Assembly (NCBI GenBank): GCA_017444825.1
Contig: JAFSVU010000037.1
Location: 1 to 50,317, forward strand
Length of the DNA stretch: 50,317 bases
Source of the DNA: Clostridia bacterium
GTDB taxonomy: Bacteria > Bacillota > Clostridia > UBA1212
Direction of reading: 5' to 3'
Shown: positions 1-7,327 of the stretch, one piece after another
Layout of the letters: each line of letters begins with the position of its first letter
Position numbering within the stretch: the first letter of the stretch is position 1
Notes under the pieces: model-generated
Database searches by the model: none
The model's input: only the letters and a program-made list of their open reading frames with translations
What the model was told of the DNA's origin: nothing
Translations under genes and position numbers: made by a program

Positions 1-3
1 CAT
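1..3 (-). CDS. Start codon of a reverse-strand gene running off the left edge
   Basis: Only the start codon is inside the window. Reading the reverse strand, an AGGAGG ribosome binding site (11-16) sits 7 bases before an ATG at 3-1, and a good sigma-A promoter with a dyad operator lies just upstream (16-63). The product cannot be identified. Because the operator overlaps its transcription start, a self-regulating repressor or a gene controlled by one is a reasonable guess, but nothing in the window tests it. Confidence 0.5.
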
Positions 4-15
4 CGTCTGCCTCCT

Positions 16-31
16 GTTAGTAAGTACTAAC
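16..31. promoter_or_regulatory. Dyad operator GTTAGTA-AG-TACTAAC
   Basis: A perfect 7-bp inverted repeat with a 2-bp centre lies between the -10 box of the left-edge promoter and its ribosome binding site. Two more copies of the half-site GTTAGTA stand as direct repeats at 114-120 and 122-128. The position immediately downstream of the -10 box is typical for a TetR-, MarR- or PadR-type repressor site. Which family binds is inference. Confidence 0.6.
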
Positions 32-33
32 AT

Positions 34-63
34 AGTATAGCACAAAAAATAGGGACTTGTCAA
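34..63 (-). promoter_or_regulatory. Sigma-A promoter of the left-edge gene
   Basis: On the reverse strand there is a -35 TTGACA (58-63) and a -10 TATACT (34-39), separated by 18 bases. The transcription start would fall inside or next to the dyad at 16-31, so binding there should block initiation. Confidence 0.7.
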
Positions 64-83
64 TAGACAATTTCCCTATTTTT
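45..83. other. Large nested inverted repeat overlapping the -35 box
   Basis: The arms AAAAATAGGGA (45-55) and TCCCTATTTTT (73-83) are perfect complements. Inside them TTGTC (57-61) and GACAA (66-70) form a second stem around AATA. Because both arms end in A or T runs it could end transcripts from either side, including the 782-residue gene that reads toward it. The inner arm also contains the -35 box of the left-edge promoter, so a DNA-binding role is equally possible. Confidence 0.5.
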
Positions 84-284
84 AGTGAAATATCAAAATT
101 AGTATAATTTCAGGTTAGTATGTTAGTAGAAAAGTTTAGGATACGGAGGCTTTCCCGAAGCGTCTCCATGAGCTGCTTATGTCAAACGACATGCTCGGAA
201 GGTTTCTCGATGCCGCAAACCGCAGAACCGCGAAACCTAAGTGACAGGGAAAGACGCTTTAACCGTTATTATCAGTCAGTATCG

Positions 285-2633
285 TTAGCTTTTTTTCTTC
301 TTAACTACCAATACTATGATCAGCGCTGTGCAGGCGCAGACAAGGAAAACGCCGATAACGATCAGTGCAATTATAAGGGGACTGATTCCGGACTTTGGCT
401 CCTTGACGTTGCCGCCGGGGGAGGGGGTGCCTGCCTCGGGAGAACTTGAGGGTGTTTCGGTGGAAGGCATTGGCGTTTCGGTCGCCTCAGGTATCACGTC
501 GCCTTTTTTGTAGCCGCACACCGTGCAGACGTCGCCGTCGCCAAAGGCGTGCGTGCCCGCAGTGTCTGGAATCTCGACGCCGCACCTTTTGCAGTTCTTC
601 CGGTGGAAATCCTCGTCGAAGCTCCAGGTCTCCGGGTAATCGTGGCCCAGTTCGTAAATGACAGTCTCTTCGAGCCGCAGCTCGTTCTTCCCTTCGGCAT
701 CGGAAAATCTTCTGTTGCAGGTGTTGCAGTAATAATATTCTATATTGCCGGGAGTCGTGCAGCCCGCAGGCATTGCCTCCTTTTTTACCATATCGTGAAC
801 ATGATTTACCGTAGGCTCTATTACGTAGCCGCAAACGGTGCAGAGACACGGATCTGTCTCGGTGGCGGAAGGTCCCGGAACGTGGGCCTCGATACTGCTG
901 ATGGTGCCGCAAAGGCCTGTGCAGTATCTGGCATGGCCTGTCTCATCGCTGTAGAACCGGTCTGTTGCCCAGGTGTGAGCTGCCTTGGCGCCGTATTCAA
1001 GGCCGCATACCGTGCAGATCGCTCCCCTTGTGCAAGTGGCGGTGCCTCCGGTGTGAACGCCCGCGGTATCCGAAATGATCTCGCCGCACTCTCTGCGCAG
1101 GCAGACCTTGTAATGGTTTGTACCGTCTGAATGCCACGAGGATTCCCGGTGGCCGAGGGGCGGAATGATGCCCCAGTTCCCGTCGGTGATGCGGTTCTGC
1201 CCTCTATAGTCCTCAAAATCTGCGCCGCAGTCGCAGTGGTAGTAGAGCGACTTTCCCGCGGACGTGCAGGTGGGGTATTTCTGATTTACCTTCACGGTAT
1301 CGTGTACATGGGTATACGTGTACTCGAGGGCAATGACATCCTGAGGATCCTGCTCATACGCGACGCCCGCGGTGACCCTGATGCCGTTGATCTCTGCGAC
1401 CACGTCAGGTTTGTTGTTAAGAAGAGGGAACTGTTTTCCGGGCTTTGCCGACAGCCAAACAGACAGAACGTACGTGTGGCCGGCGCGGAAGGTGTCGCCC
1501 TCGGTGAGGAATTTTCCGGAGGTCTTGTCGTACCAGGTGACAGGATCTGTCTTGTAAAGCTCGTAGGAGTCTTTGTCAAACAGCACCGGGGAGGTGTCAA
1601 AATCCGCATAATCAGAGGGCTCTTTGATGGTTAGGGACACATTGGTTATGGAGTCGCCCACGTTCAGCGCCTCTTTTGCGACATAGCCGAACCAGCCGTT
1701 TCCCGCGACCTTGTAAAAAATGCCCGACTCTTCAATGATCGTAACGTAAGTATCCTTGGGAATGTAGCAGAGCACCTGCGATTGGGAGTATTGCTGCTCG
1801 CGGAGAGGGGTCTCTTTTTTCGTGGCGGCATAACCAATGCCCGCAGGCACGCACACGTTGACCACCGCATTTTTGGAATCAATGGTCTCCATCCGGTCGC
1901 CGTTGACGTAAAGGACCAGATCCTCGCGGAATATCAGCATCCCCTGCCCGTACTTTTGGGGCTTGAAGCCTTTGGACTCCCGGGACAGCGGTATGGTCTT
2001 CCCGTCGTAAATGACGTAGCTCTCGGTTCTCAGTTCCACCTCGGAGCGCATCTGCAGTTCCGGGTCCAGCGGGGAGGTGTAGGGCGTACCCTGTAGCATC
2101 TTATCGCCAAAGGAATTATAGTAGACCACACCGTCTTTTTCTTCGATAAAATCGGGCTTCCCGCCGCTTGTGTATGAGACCGACATGGAGGTTATGCCCG
2201 CCCCGTCCTTTTCAAGTCTTTTCAGCAGCGCCTCGTGGGTGTAGATCTGCATGTTTCGCTCGGGTCCGTGGATGGAAACGCCGTTTTTGTCCGTTACAAG
2301 GCAGGAAAAATAGATGGATTCCCAGCCCGAACCGTATTCCAGGCCGTCGGTGGTGGTCATTTGGAGGTGGGCGGTTTTTGTCCCGAAATAATTTTCGTTG
2401 TCCTCAAGTTCAACGTACCAGTTGTCACCGCCCGGGCCCACTCTTGCATACCATTGGTATGTGGGTTCCTCTGCATCGGTCCCCACGGCAAAGTCATACA
2501 TACCCGGTGCATATACGTAGCCGTCGTCCCTTGAAAAAACCACTTCAAAGGTATTTTTCGCAGATGAAGCGATGCAGCAAAGCAGCAGTACGGCAGACAG
2601 AAGAATAACGGTGGCGATCATTTTTGCTTTCAT
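285..2633 (-). CDS. Secreted, membrane-anchored surface protein with Cys/His repeats
   Basis: The 782-residue protein has a signal peptide (about 1-25, ending near CIASSA). An Ig-like N-terminal part follows, then an SH3-like segment (about 290-325, with the phrase GNGWFGYVAKEAL). From about 440 to 710 there are repeats of the type HVHD...C...G..YY.C..C and HTWA..., each carrying CxxC pairs such as CTVCG, as seen in many clostridial surface proteins. A Pro/Thr/Ser-rich linker (about 711-748) leads to one C-terminal membrane segment (about 752-775) and a KKKKS tail. The ribosome binding site is GGAGGG (2643-2648). It is probably anchored on the outer face of the membrane; ligand and function are unknown. 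The CxxC pairs could bind metal or form disulfides. Confidence 0.75.
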   Translation of the reverse strand: MKAKMIATVILLSAVLLLCCIASSAKNTFEVVFSRDDGYVYAPGMYDFAVGTDAEEPTYQWYARVGPGGDNWYVELEDNENYFGTKTAHLQMTTTDGLEYGSGWESIYFSCLVTDKNGVSIHGPERNMQIYTHEALLKRLEKDGAGITSMSVSYTSGGKPDFIEEKDGVVYYNSFGDKMLQGTPYTSPLDPELQMRSEVELRTESYVIYDGKTIPLSRESKGFKPQKYGQGMLIFREDLVLYVNGDRMETIDSKNAVVNVCVPAGIGYAATKKETPLREQQYSQSQVLCYIPKDTYVTIIEESGIFYKVAGNGWFGYVAKEALNVGDSITNVSLTIKEPSDYADFDTSPVLFDKDSYELYKTDPVTWYDKTSGKFLTEGDTFRAGHTYVLSVWLSAKPGKQFPLLNNKPDVVAEINGIRVTAGVAYEQDPQDVIALEYTYTHVHDTVKVNQKYPTCTSAGKSLYYHCDCGADFEDYRGQNRITDGNWGIIPPLGHRESSWHSDGTNHYKVCLRRECGEIISDTAGVHTGGTATCTRGAICTVCGLEYGAKAAHTWATDRFYSDETGHARYCTGLCGTISSIEAHVPGPSATETDPCLCTVCGYVIEPTVNHVHDMVKKEAMPAGCTTPGNIEYYYCNTCNRRFSDAEGKNELRLEETVIYELGHDYPETWSFDEDFHRKNCKRCGVEIPDTAGTHAFGDGDVCTVCGYKKGDVIPEATETPMPSTETPSSSPEAGTPSPGGNVKEPKSGISPLIIALIVIGVFLVCACTALIIVLVVKKKKS

Positions 2634-2668
2634 TTAAAACAACCCTCCGAGGCATTAATTGTGGTTCA

Positions 2669-2697
2669 AAAATATCATAAATAATATGATGAGTCAA
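2669..2697 (-). promoter_or_regulatory. Promoter of the surface-protein gene
   Basis: On the reverse strand a -35 TTGACT (2692-2697) and a -10 TATTTT (2669-2674) are separated by 17 bases. A 6-bp dyad ATCATA/TATGAT (2674-2679 and 2685-2690) lies in the spacer and could be an operator. Confidence 0.5.
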
Positions 2698-2717
2698 GTG
2701 GACGCCAATAGCCGTTG

Positions 2718-2746
2718 TTGACAAGCGGCCTGTTTTGCTATATATT
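2718..2746 (+). promoter_or_regulatory. Promoter of the HEPN-like gene
   Basis: TTGACA (2718-2723) and TATATT (2741-2746) are separated by exactly 17 bases. The predicted start is about 40 bases before the ATG at 2792. Confidence 0.65.
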
Positions 2747-2791
2747 CCAAGGGTTGATCACAAGCCCTGACAGGCGGGTACGGAGCATAAC

Positions 2792-3262
2792 ATGCGCGAG
2801 CTTAACATCAGGTTTTTAGAGGAATACAAGACCGTCGACCGGTTCATCAGGGATGCCTACAAAAGCGAGGACGGGGTCACTGCGTATATTCACATGATGG
2901 AAGCCGACAAAAGGCAGGGAACGATGTATGTCCGTACGTGGAATGACGACTATTACATGCTGAAGCACGTGAGATGGGTCCGTAACCAATTGGTCCACGA
3001 GGTGGGATACGATTCTGCTCTTTGCGAAAAAGCGGACTACGACAACGTGGCCCTGTTTCACAAAAGACTTTACGCCGGATCCGACCCGATATCGCTTCTT
3101 GAAAAAGAGAGAAGACGCATAAAGAGAGAGCAGGCGGCAAGGGCCGGGGCTGCGGGAAGAAAACCATCGAACGGAAGTTCAACCGGCGGGTCAAAAGGCA
3201 ATTCGAAAAACAAAAAACTGTCGATCTGGCAGCGGATCGTAAGGTTCTTCACCGAACCATGA
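2792..3262 (+). CDS. Small HEPN-like hypothetical protein
   Basis: The 156-residue protein is helical and charged in its first 105 residues. It carries VRWVRNQLVHE at about 59-69, which fits the R-x4-H signature of HEPN domains, many of which are ribonucleases in toxin-antitoxin or defence systems. Similar small proteins are common in Lachnospiraceae-type genomes under DUF names; the family assignment here is from memory. Residues about 110-143 form a Gly/Ser/Asn/Lys-rich linker, and the end (LSIWQRIVRFFTEP) looks like an amphipathic membrane-touching helix. It has its own promoter at 2718-2746. No antitoxin-like partner is adjacent, so a toxin role is not supported beyond the motif. Confidence 0.6.
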   Translation: MRELNIRFLEEYKTVDRFIRDAYKSEDGVTAYIHMMEADKRQGTMYVRTWNDDYYMLKHVRWVRNQLVHEVGYDSALCEKADYDNVALFHKRLYAGSDPISLLEKERRRIKREQAARAGAAGRKPSNGSSTGGSKGNSKNKKLSIWQRIVRFFTEP

Positions 3263-3274
3263 TCGAGGTCTATT

Positions 3275-3358
3275 ATGTACGGAATTTTGAACGGTGATTT
3301 AAATGATATTGTGATCCGTCGGGAGACCGAAGCGGATGAGCGGGAGGACAATGAATGA
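3275..3358 (+). pseudogene. 27-codon stump of a GNAT acetyltransferase gene
   Basis: An ATG at 3275 opens a 27-codon frame that ends with TGA at 3356-3358. Its middle reads IVIRRETEADERE, which resembles the first beta strand and helix of GNAT acetyltransferases. The stop overlaps the ATG of the next acetyltransferase (ATGA at 3355-3358), and the next gene's GGGAGG site lies inside this frame. It looks like what remains after an internal deletion in a tandem acetyltransferase cluster. It could alternatively act as a short coupling leader peptide. Confidence 0.45.
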
Positions 3359-3903
3359 ACTATTTTGACAGAATTACGTTGAAGGACGGGCGGGAGTGCA
3401 TCTTGCGGAACGGCACCGAAAACGACGCGGAGGCGGTGCTTGAGATATTTGCGCTGACCCACGCCCAGACCGACTTTCTTCTGACTTATCCTGACGAAAA
3501 AACCTTTACACTCGAGGAGGAGAGGGATTTTTTGAAACGGGCGACCGAAAATGACGATGAGATAGAGATTATTGCGATCGTTGACGGTAAGATCGTTGGC
3601 TCTGCGGGAATCTATCCCATAGGCAGGCGGGAGAAGATAAAGCACCGGGCGGACCTGGGCATAAGTGTGGATAAACAATACTGGGGCCTCGGCATTGGCG
3701 GCGCTCTTATGGGGGCCTGCATCGAATGTGCGAAAAAAGCCGGCTTCCTTCAGGTGGAGCTTGACGTGGTCGGGACCAATACCAGGGCCATGGGCCTTTA
3801 CAAAAAGTTTGGATTCACGGAGTTCGGCAGAAATCCCATGGGATTTAAATCGAGATATTCGGGGTTTATGGATCTGGTGCAGATGAGGCTCGAACTGAAA
3901 TGA
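3355..3903 (+). CDS. GNAT family N-acetyltransferase
   Basis: The 182-residue protein transfers an acetyl group from acetyl-CoA to an unknown amine. The GNAT core is clear. A beta strand RADLGISVDKQYWGLGIGGAL (about 99-119) holds the acetyl-CoA pyrophosphate loop (GLGIGG), followed by the helix and the strand LQVELDVVGTNTRAMGLYKKFGF, typical of motifs A and B. The start is supported by GGGAGG 9 bases upstream. It overlaps the GNAT stump before it and the second acetyltransferase after it by 4 bases each, so the genes are translationally coupled. The substrate (protein N-terminus, drug or small molecule) cannot be told. Confidence 0.85.
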   Translation: MNYFDRITLKDGRECILRNGTENDAEAVLEIFALTHAQTDFLLTYPDEKTFTLEEERDFLKRATENDDEIEIIAIVDGKIVGSAGIYPIGRREKIKHRADLGISVDKQYWGLGIGGALMGACIECAKKAGFLQVELDVVGTNTRAMGLYKKFGFTEFGRNPMGFKSRYSGFMDLVQMRLELK

Positions 3904-4436
3904 GCATGGTATTCAAAGAACCTTCAAGGGAATATACGGAGCAGATAAGAGCCTACAGGCAGGAATTTCTTGACGCCGGAGACTCCATGGACGGCACGTG
4001 CCGGCTCGAAAGCTTTGAGGACCCGGAGAAGTGGATCGACTATGTGGCCTCCCACGCGGATGCATCGACAATGCCGGAGGGGCACGTAACGTCGACGCTC
4101 TACATGTATATCCGGGAGGAGGACAACAAGATAGTCGGGATGATCGACATCAGACATTACCTCAACGATTACCTGGAGAAGTACGGCGGGCACATTGGTT
4201 ATTCCGTGGCTCCGAGTGAGAGGCGAAAGGGCTATGCATCGGAAATGCTTAAAGCCATCCTTGTAAAGTGCGGACAGCGCGGGATCGGAAGGGTGCTCAT
4301 AACGTGCGACAGCGACAATGAGGGAAGCAGAAGGACCATTCTGAAAAACGGTGGCGTGTACGATTCGTCGGTGTTTGAACCGGACGAGAAAGTTGTTTTG
4401 GAGAGATATTTCATCGACGTGAAAAGGTTTGATTGA
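3900..4436 (+). CDS. GNAT family N-acetyltransferase
   Basis: The 178-residue cytoplasmic acetyltransferase starts within the stop of the previous gene (ATGA, 3900-3903). The acetyl-CoA loop is RRKGYA (about 104-109) after the strand HIGYSVAPSE, and the C-terminal half has LITCDSDNEGSRRTILKNGG, the usual motif B helix. N-terminal residues 1-45 resemble the YjcF/YkwB-like GNATs of Firmicutes, in which the acceptor is unknown. It is a distant paralogue of the preceding gene rather than a recent copy. Confidence 0.85.
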   Translation: MSMVFKEPSREYTEQIRAYRQEFLDAGDSMDGTCRLESFEDPEKWIDYVASHADASTMPEGHVTSTLYMYIREEDNKIVGMIDIRHYLNDYLEKYGGHIGYSVAPSERRKGYASEMLKAILVKCGQRGIGRVLITCDSDNEGSRRTILKNGGVYDSSVFEPDEKVVLERYFIDVKRFD

Positions 4437-4457
4437 CACCCCTTTCAGTTATATAAT
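4429..4457 (+). promoter_or_regulatory. Promoter of the mannonate (uxuA) operon
   Basis: TTGATT (4429-4434) and a consensus TATAAT (4452-4457) are spaced by 17 bases. A TTGACA at 4433-4438 is a better -35 word but leaves only 13 bases, so it is not preferred. Confidence 0.6.
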
Positions 4458-4464
4458 GACATTA

Positions 4465-4476
4465 GGGCTTAAGCCC
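4465..4476. promoter_or_regulatory. Perfect palindrome GGGCTTAAGCCC at the uxuA start site
   Basis: A 12-bp perfect palindrome begins 7 bases after the -10 box, so it sits on the expected transcription start, and it is followed by GGTTTTTGG. The position suits a repressor operator controlling the sugar-acid operon. A tiny leader hairpin is the alternative. Confidence 0.5.
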
Positions 4477-4504
4477 GGTTTTTGGATCGGAGGAGATATT
4501 GCCA

Positions 4505-5545
4505 ATGAAGATGACATTCCGCTGGTACGGCGAAAACGACAAGGTCACTCTTGAACAGATAAGACAGATACCGGGTATGACCGGCATAGTTTCCGCAGTG
4601 TACGACGTTGCTCCCGGAAAGGTCTGGAGCGTCGAAAGCATCGAAAGGATAAAGCGGCTGGCAAACGATGCGGGCCTTGATTTTACGGTGGTCGAGAGCG
4701 TGCCTGTGCCCGAGGAGATAAAGCTCGGAGGACCGGATGCAGAGGAGCTTATAGAGAACTACTGTGAAAACGTCAGGCGTCTCGGCGCTGCGGGCGTCGA
4801 CTGCATCTGCTACAATTTCATGCCGGTGTTCGACTGGTTCAGAACCAATCTCAAAAACGAGCTCCCCGAAGGCGCCAACGGCCTTTCATACGACGAAAAA
4901 GAGCTTGCAAAGCTTGACCCGCTGAGCGGCGAATTCAGCCTGCCTGGCTGGGACGAGAGCTATACGAAAAACGAGCTGCGGATACTGATGGAAAGGTATT
5001 CAAAACTGGGCGAAGAGGGCCTATGGAAGAACGTTGAGCGCTTTTTAAGATCGGTCATCCCGACGGCACACGAAGCCGGCGTCAACATGGCCATCCACCC
5101 CGACGATCCGCCCTGGGGCATTTTCGGCCTTCCCAGGATCATAACCAATGAACAAAACATCGAGCGCTTTCTGAAGCTTGTGGATATGCCCGAGAACGGT
5201 CTCACGTTCTGTACGGGCTCCCTTGGCGCGTCTCCTGACAACGATCTGCCTAAAATGGCGAAAAAATTCGCCAGGAGGATCCACTTTGCGCACCTCAGGA
5301 ACATCGCCATAACAGGCTACAGGGAATTCCACGAGGTGGCACATCCCACCGAATGCGGCTCCCTTGACATGTTTGCCATCGTAAAAGGCCTGGTGGAGGG
5401 CGGCTTTGACGGCTACGTAAGACCGGACCACGGACGCATGATATGGGGCGAGACAGGCAAGGGCGGATACGGACTTTACGACAGAGCCCTCGGCGCAGCC
5501 TACCTTTACGGGCTGTTTGAAGGCATTAAAAAGATCGGAGTATAA
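4505..5545 (+). CDS. uxuA: D-mannonate dehydratase UxuA
   Basis: UxuA removes water from D-mannonate to give 2-keto-3-deoxygluconate in the glucuronate branch of hexuronate breakdown. The protein opens with MTFRWYG and PGMTGIVSAVYD, and contains the metal-site phrases MAIHPDDPPW and FCTGSLGA typical of the family. Its 346 residues match the usual 345-395. I prefer the ATG at 4505 because GGAGG (4489-4493) is then 11 bases upstream; a TTG at 4499 in frame is too close. It is first in an operon with the SDR gene, which starts 3 bases after its stop. Confidence 0.93.
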   Translation: MKMTFRWYGENDKVTLEQIRQIPGMTGIVSAVYDVAPGKVWSVESIERIKRLANDAGLDFTVVESVPVPEEIKLGGPDAEELIENYCENVRRLGAAGVDCICYNFMPVFDWFRTNLKNELPEGANGLSYDEKELAKLDPLSGEFSLPGWDESYTKNELRILMERYSKLGEEGLWKNVERFLRSVIPTAHEAGVNMAIHPDDPPWGIFGLPRIITNEQNIERFLKLVDMPENGLTFCTGSLGASPDNDLPKMAKKFARRIHFAHLRNIAITGYREFHEVAHPTECGSLDMFAIVKGLVEGGFDGYVRPDHGRMIWGETGKGGYGLYDRALGAAYLYGLFEGIKKIGV

Positions 5546-5548
5546 ACT

Positions 5549-6373
5549 ATGGGTAAGATTGCGGTGATCACCGGGGCGGGCGGAGTGCTCTGCTCCTGTT
5601 TTGCGAAAGAGCTTGCGAAAGACGGTTTTGAGGTGGCTCTTCTTGACCTCAACTATGATGCGGCCCAAAAAGTGGCGGACGAAATTTGCGCAAACGGCGG
5701 GAAAGCCAAAGCGTACAAAGCCAATGTGCTTGACCGGGACATGCTGGAGGCGGTGAGGGAGGAGATTCTAAAGGATCTGGGCCCCTGCGACGTACTGATC
5801 AACGGCGCCGGCGGAAACAACCCCCGCTGCACCACGAAAAACGAGACCTTCGAGGAGGGCGACGAGGAGGCGGAGGACTACAAGACCTTCTTCAACCTGG
5901 ACAAGAAGGATTTCAACTTCGTGTTCGACCTCAACATCGTGGGCGTCATGATTCCGACCCAGGTCTTCGCAAAGGATATGGTGGCAAAAAAGAGCGGCAC
6001 CATACTGAACATCTCGTCAATGAACGCCTACCGTCCGCTCACCAAGATCCCCGCCTACAGCAGCGCAAAGGCCGGCGTTTCGAACCTCACACAGTGGCTG
6101 GCGGTGCATTTTGCCGGCACGGGCATAAGAGTCAATGCCATTGCCCCCGGATTTTTCGTAACAAACCAGAACCGTGCGCTTCTGTTCAACGAGGACGGCA
6201 CGCCCACGGCGAGGACAAACAAGATACTTAATGCGACGCCAATGAAGCGCTTCGGCGAGCCCGAGGAGCTGCTTGGCGCGGTAAGATTTCTGATCGACGA
6301 CAGCAGTGCGGCGTTTGTCACCGGCGTCGTCATACCGATAGACGGCGGATTCTCGGCATATTCGGGAGTCTGA
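5549..6373 (+). CDS. SDR oxidoreductase, probable D-mannonate (fructuronate) oxidoreductase
   Basis: This 274-residue classical short-chain dehydrogenase has a nucleotide-binding loop TGAGGVL (8-14), the NGAGGNNPR strand, Ser157 in NISSMNAY and the catalytic pair Tyr170/Lys174 (YSSAK). It ends with GGFSAYSGV. SDR proteins of this type with GGNNPR next to uxuA are commonly assigned as the step D-fructuronate + NADH to D-mannonate, replacing UxuB. Here the tight pairing with uxuA (3-bp gap) is the main argument. Substrate assignment is inference; the fold and NAD(P) dependence are secure. Confidence 0.85.
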   Translation: MGKIAVITGAGGVLCSCFAKELAKDGFEVALLDLNYDAAQKVADEICANGGKAKAYKANVLDRDMLEAVREEILKDLGPCDVLINGAGGNNPRCTTKNETFEEGDEEAEDYKTFFNLDKKDFNFVFDLNIVGVMIPTQVFAKDMVAKKSGTILNISSMNAYRPLTKIPAYSSAKAGVSNLTQWLAVHFAGTGIRVNAIAPGFFVTNQNRALLFNEDGTPTARTNKILNATPMKRFGEPEELLGAVRFLIDDSSAAFVTGVVIPIDGGFSAYSGV

Positions 6374-6398
6374 CGGATCGATCTTTCAGGGAGGTTTT

Positions 6399-7226
6399 AT
6401 GGCCGGATACAGGCTTTGCGCTTTTGCCGACGAGGCGTCTCCTGCGGTGGACGGACAGATCGAAGCTCTGAAACGAAACGGATTGGGGCTTCTTGAGATC
6501 AGAGGCGTCGACGGCGTGAATATTGCGGACATCACCCTTGAAAAAGCCAAAAGCGTGCGGGAAAAGCTCGACCGCGCGGGAATAAGGGTGTGGTCTCTCG
6601 GTTCGCCCTACGGGAAGATAAACGTAAAGGATGGCTTCAAAGAGCATTTTGACAGGTTCCGGCACGGTCTGGAGCTTTGCTCCGTGCTGGGCTGCGAAAG
6701 GATCAGGCTTTTCAGCTTTTACGTGGACGGAGACACGGGTGACGCGGTCTTCGACGAGGTGTGCGGGAGACTTTCGAGATTTTCCGAAGAGGCTGAAAAG
6801 GCGGGCATTATTTTATGTCATGAAAACGAAAAGGGCATTTTCGGTGAAAAAGCCTCTCTATGTCTGAAACTACACAAGGCGCTTCCCGGGATACGGGCAG
6901 TTTTCGATCCCGCCAACTTTGTGCAGGCCGGCGAGGACACGGTGAAGGCCATGGGGCTGCTGAAGCCCTACGTTGACTATATGCACATAAAGGACGCTCT
7001 TTCGGGGAGCGGTGAGATCGTTCCCGCGGGGAGGGGCGACGGACACATACCGGAGCTTCTCAAAGAGTTCAAAGAAGGCGTCCTGACGGTGGAGCCCCAC
7101 TTAAGAGTTTTTGCGGGACTGGGCAGCCTGGAACAGGCGGGCGAGAAGAGCAACATCGGAAATGCTTACGGGAGCTCCGACGAGGCGTTTGACGCTGCGG
7201 TGGCGGCGATAAAAGGGCTCATTTGA
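6399..7226 (+). CDS. Sugar phosphate isomerase/epimerase-like TIM barrel enzyme
   Basis: The 275-residue protein belongs to the xylose-isomerase-like TIM barrel (AP endonuclease 2) superfamily. Expected metal ligands are visible in order: Glu in CHENEKG (about 140), Asp in FDPANF (about 169), His in MHIKDAL (about 194) and Glu in TVEPHL (about 231). A GGGAGG site precedes the ATG. The exact substrate is unknown. In this operon an epimerase or isomerase acting on uronic acids, or on the inositol- or glucoside-type sugars handled by the Gfo/Idh genes downstream, is plausible. Confidence 0.8.
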   Translation: MAGYRLCAFADEASPAVDGQIEALKRNGLGLLEIRGVDGVNIADITLEKAKSVREKLDRAGIRVWSLGSPYGKINVKDGFKEHFDRFRHGLELCSVLGCERIRLFSFYVDGDTGDAVFDEVCGRLSRFSEEAEKAGIILCHENEKGIFGEKASLCLKLHKALPGIRAVFDPANFVQAGEDTVKAMGLLKPYVDYMHIKDALSGSGEIVPAGRGDGHIPELLKEFKEGVLTVEPHLRVFAGLGSLEQAGEKSNIGNAYGSSDEAFDAAVAAIKGLI

Positions 7227-7271
7227 GCTCAATGCGTTCGTTTGAGATCAAGGGGCTCGGCTGAGTTCATT
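7222..7271 (+). repeat. Degenerate 19-bp direct repeats after the isomerase gene
   Basis: TTTGAGCTCAA (7222-7232) and TTTGAGATCAA (7241-7251) are 19 bases apart, and a weaker CTGAGTTCA copy follows at 7261. The first copy contains the stop codon of the upstream gene, so the array may be a short tandem duplication of the gene end. No other function is evident in this 101-base gap. Confidence 0.35.
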
Positions 7272-7327
7272 GGTCAGTGAAGGATATTTAGGAAAGACCG
7301 GTATGCGGTCGGAAAGGTTTTGAAGTT

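Noticed and set aside
4433-4457. TTGACA at 4433 as the -35 box for uxuA
   Set aside because: It leaves a 13-base spacer to TATAAT; the TTGATT at 4429 gives the normal 17.
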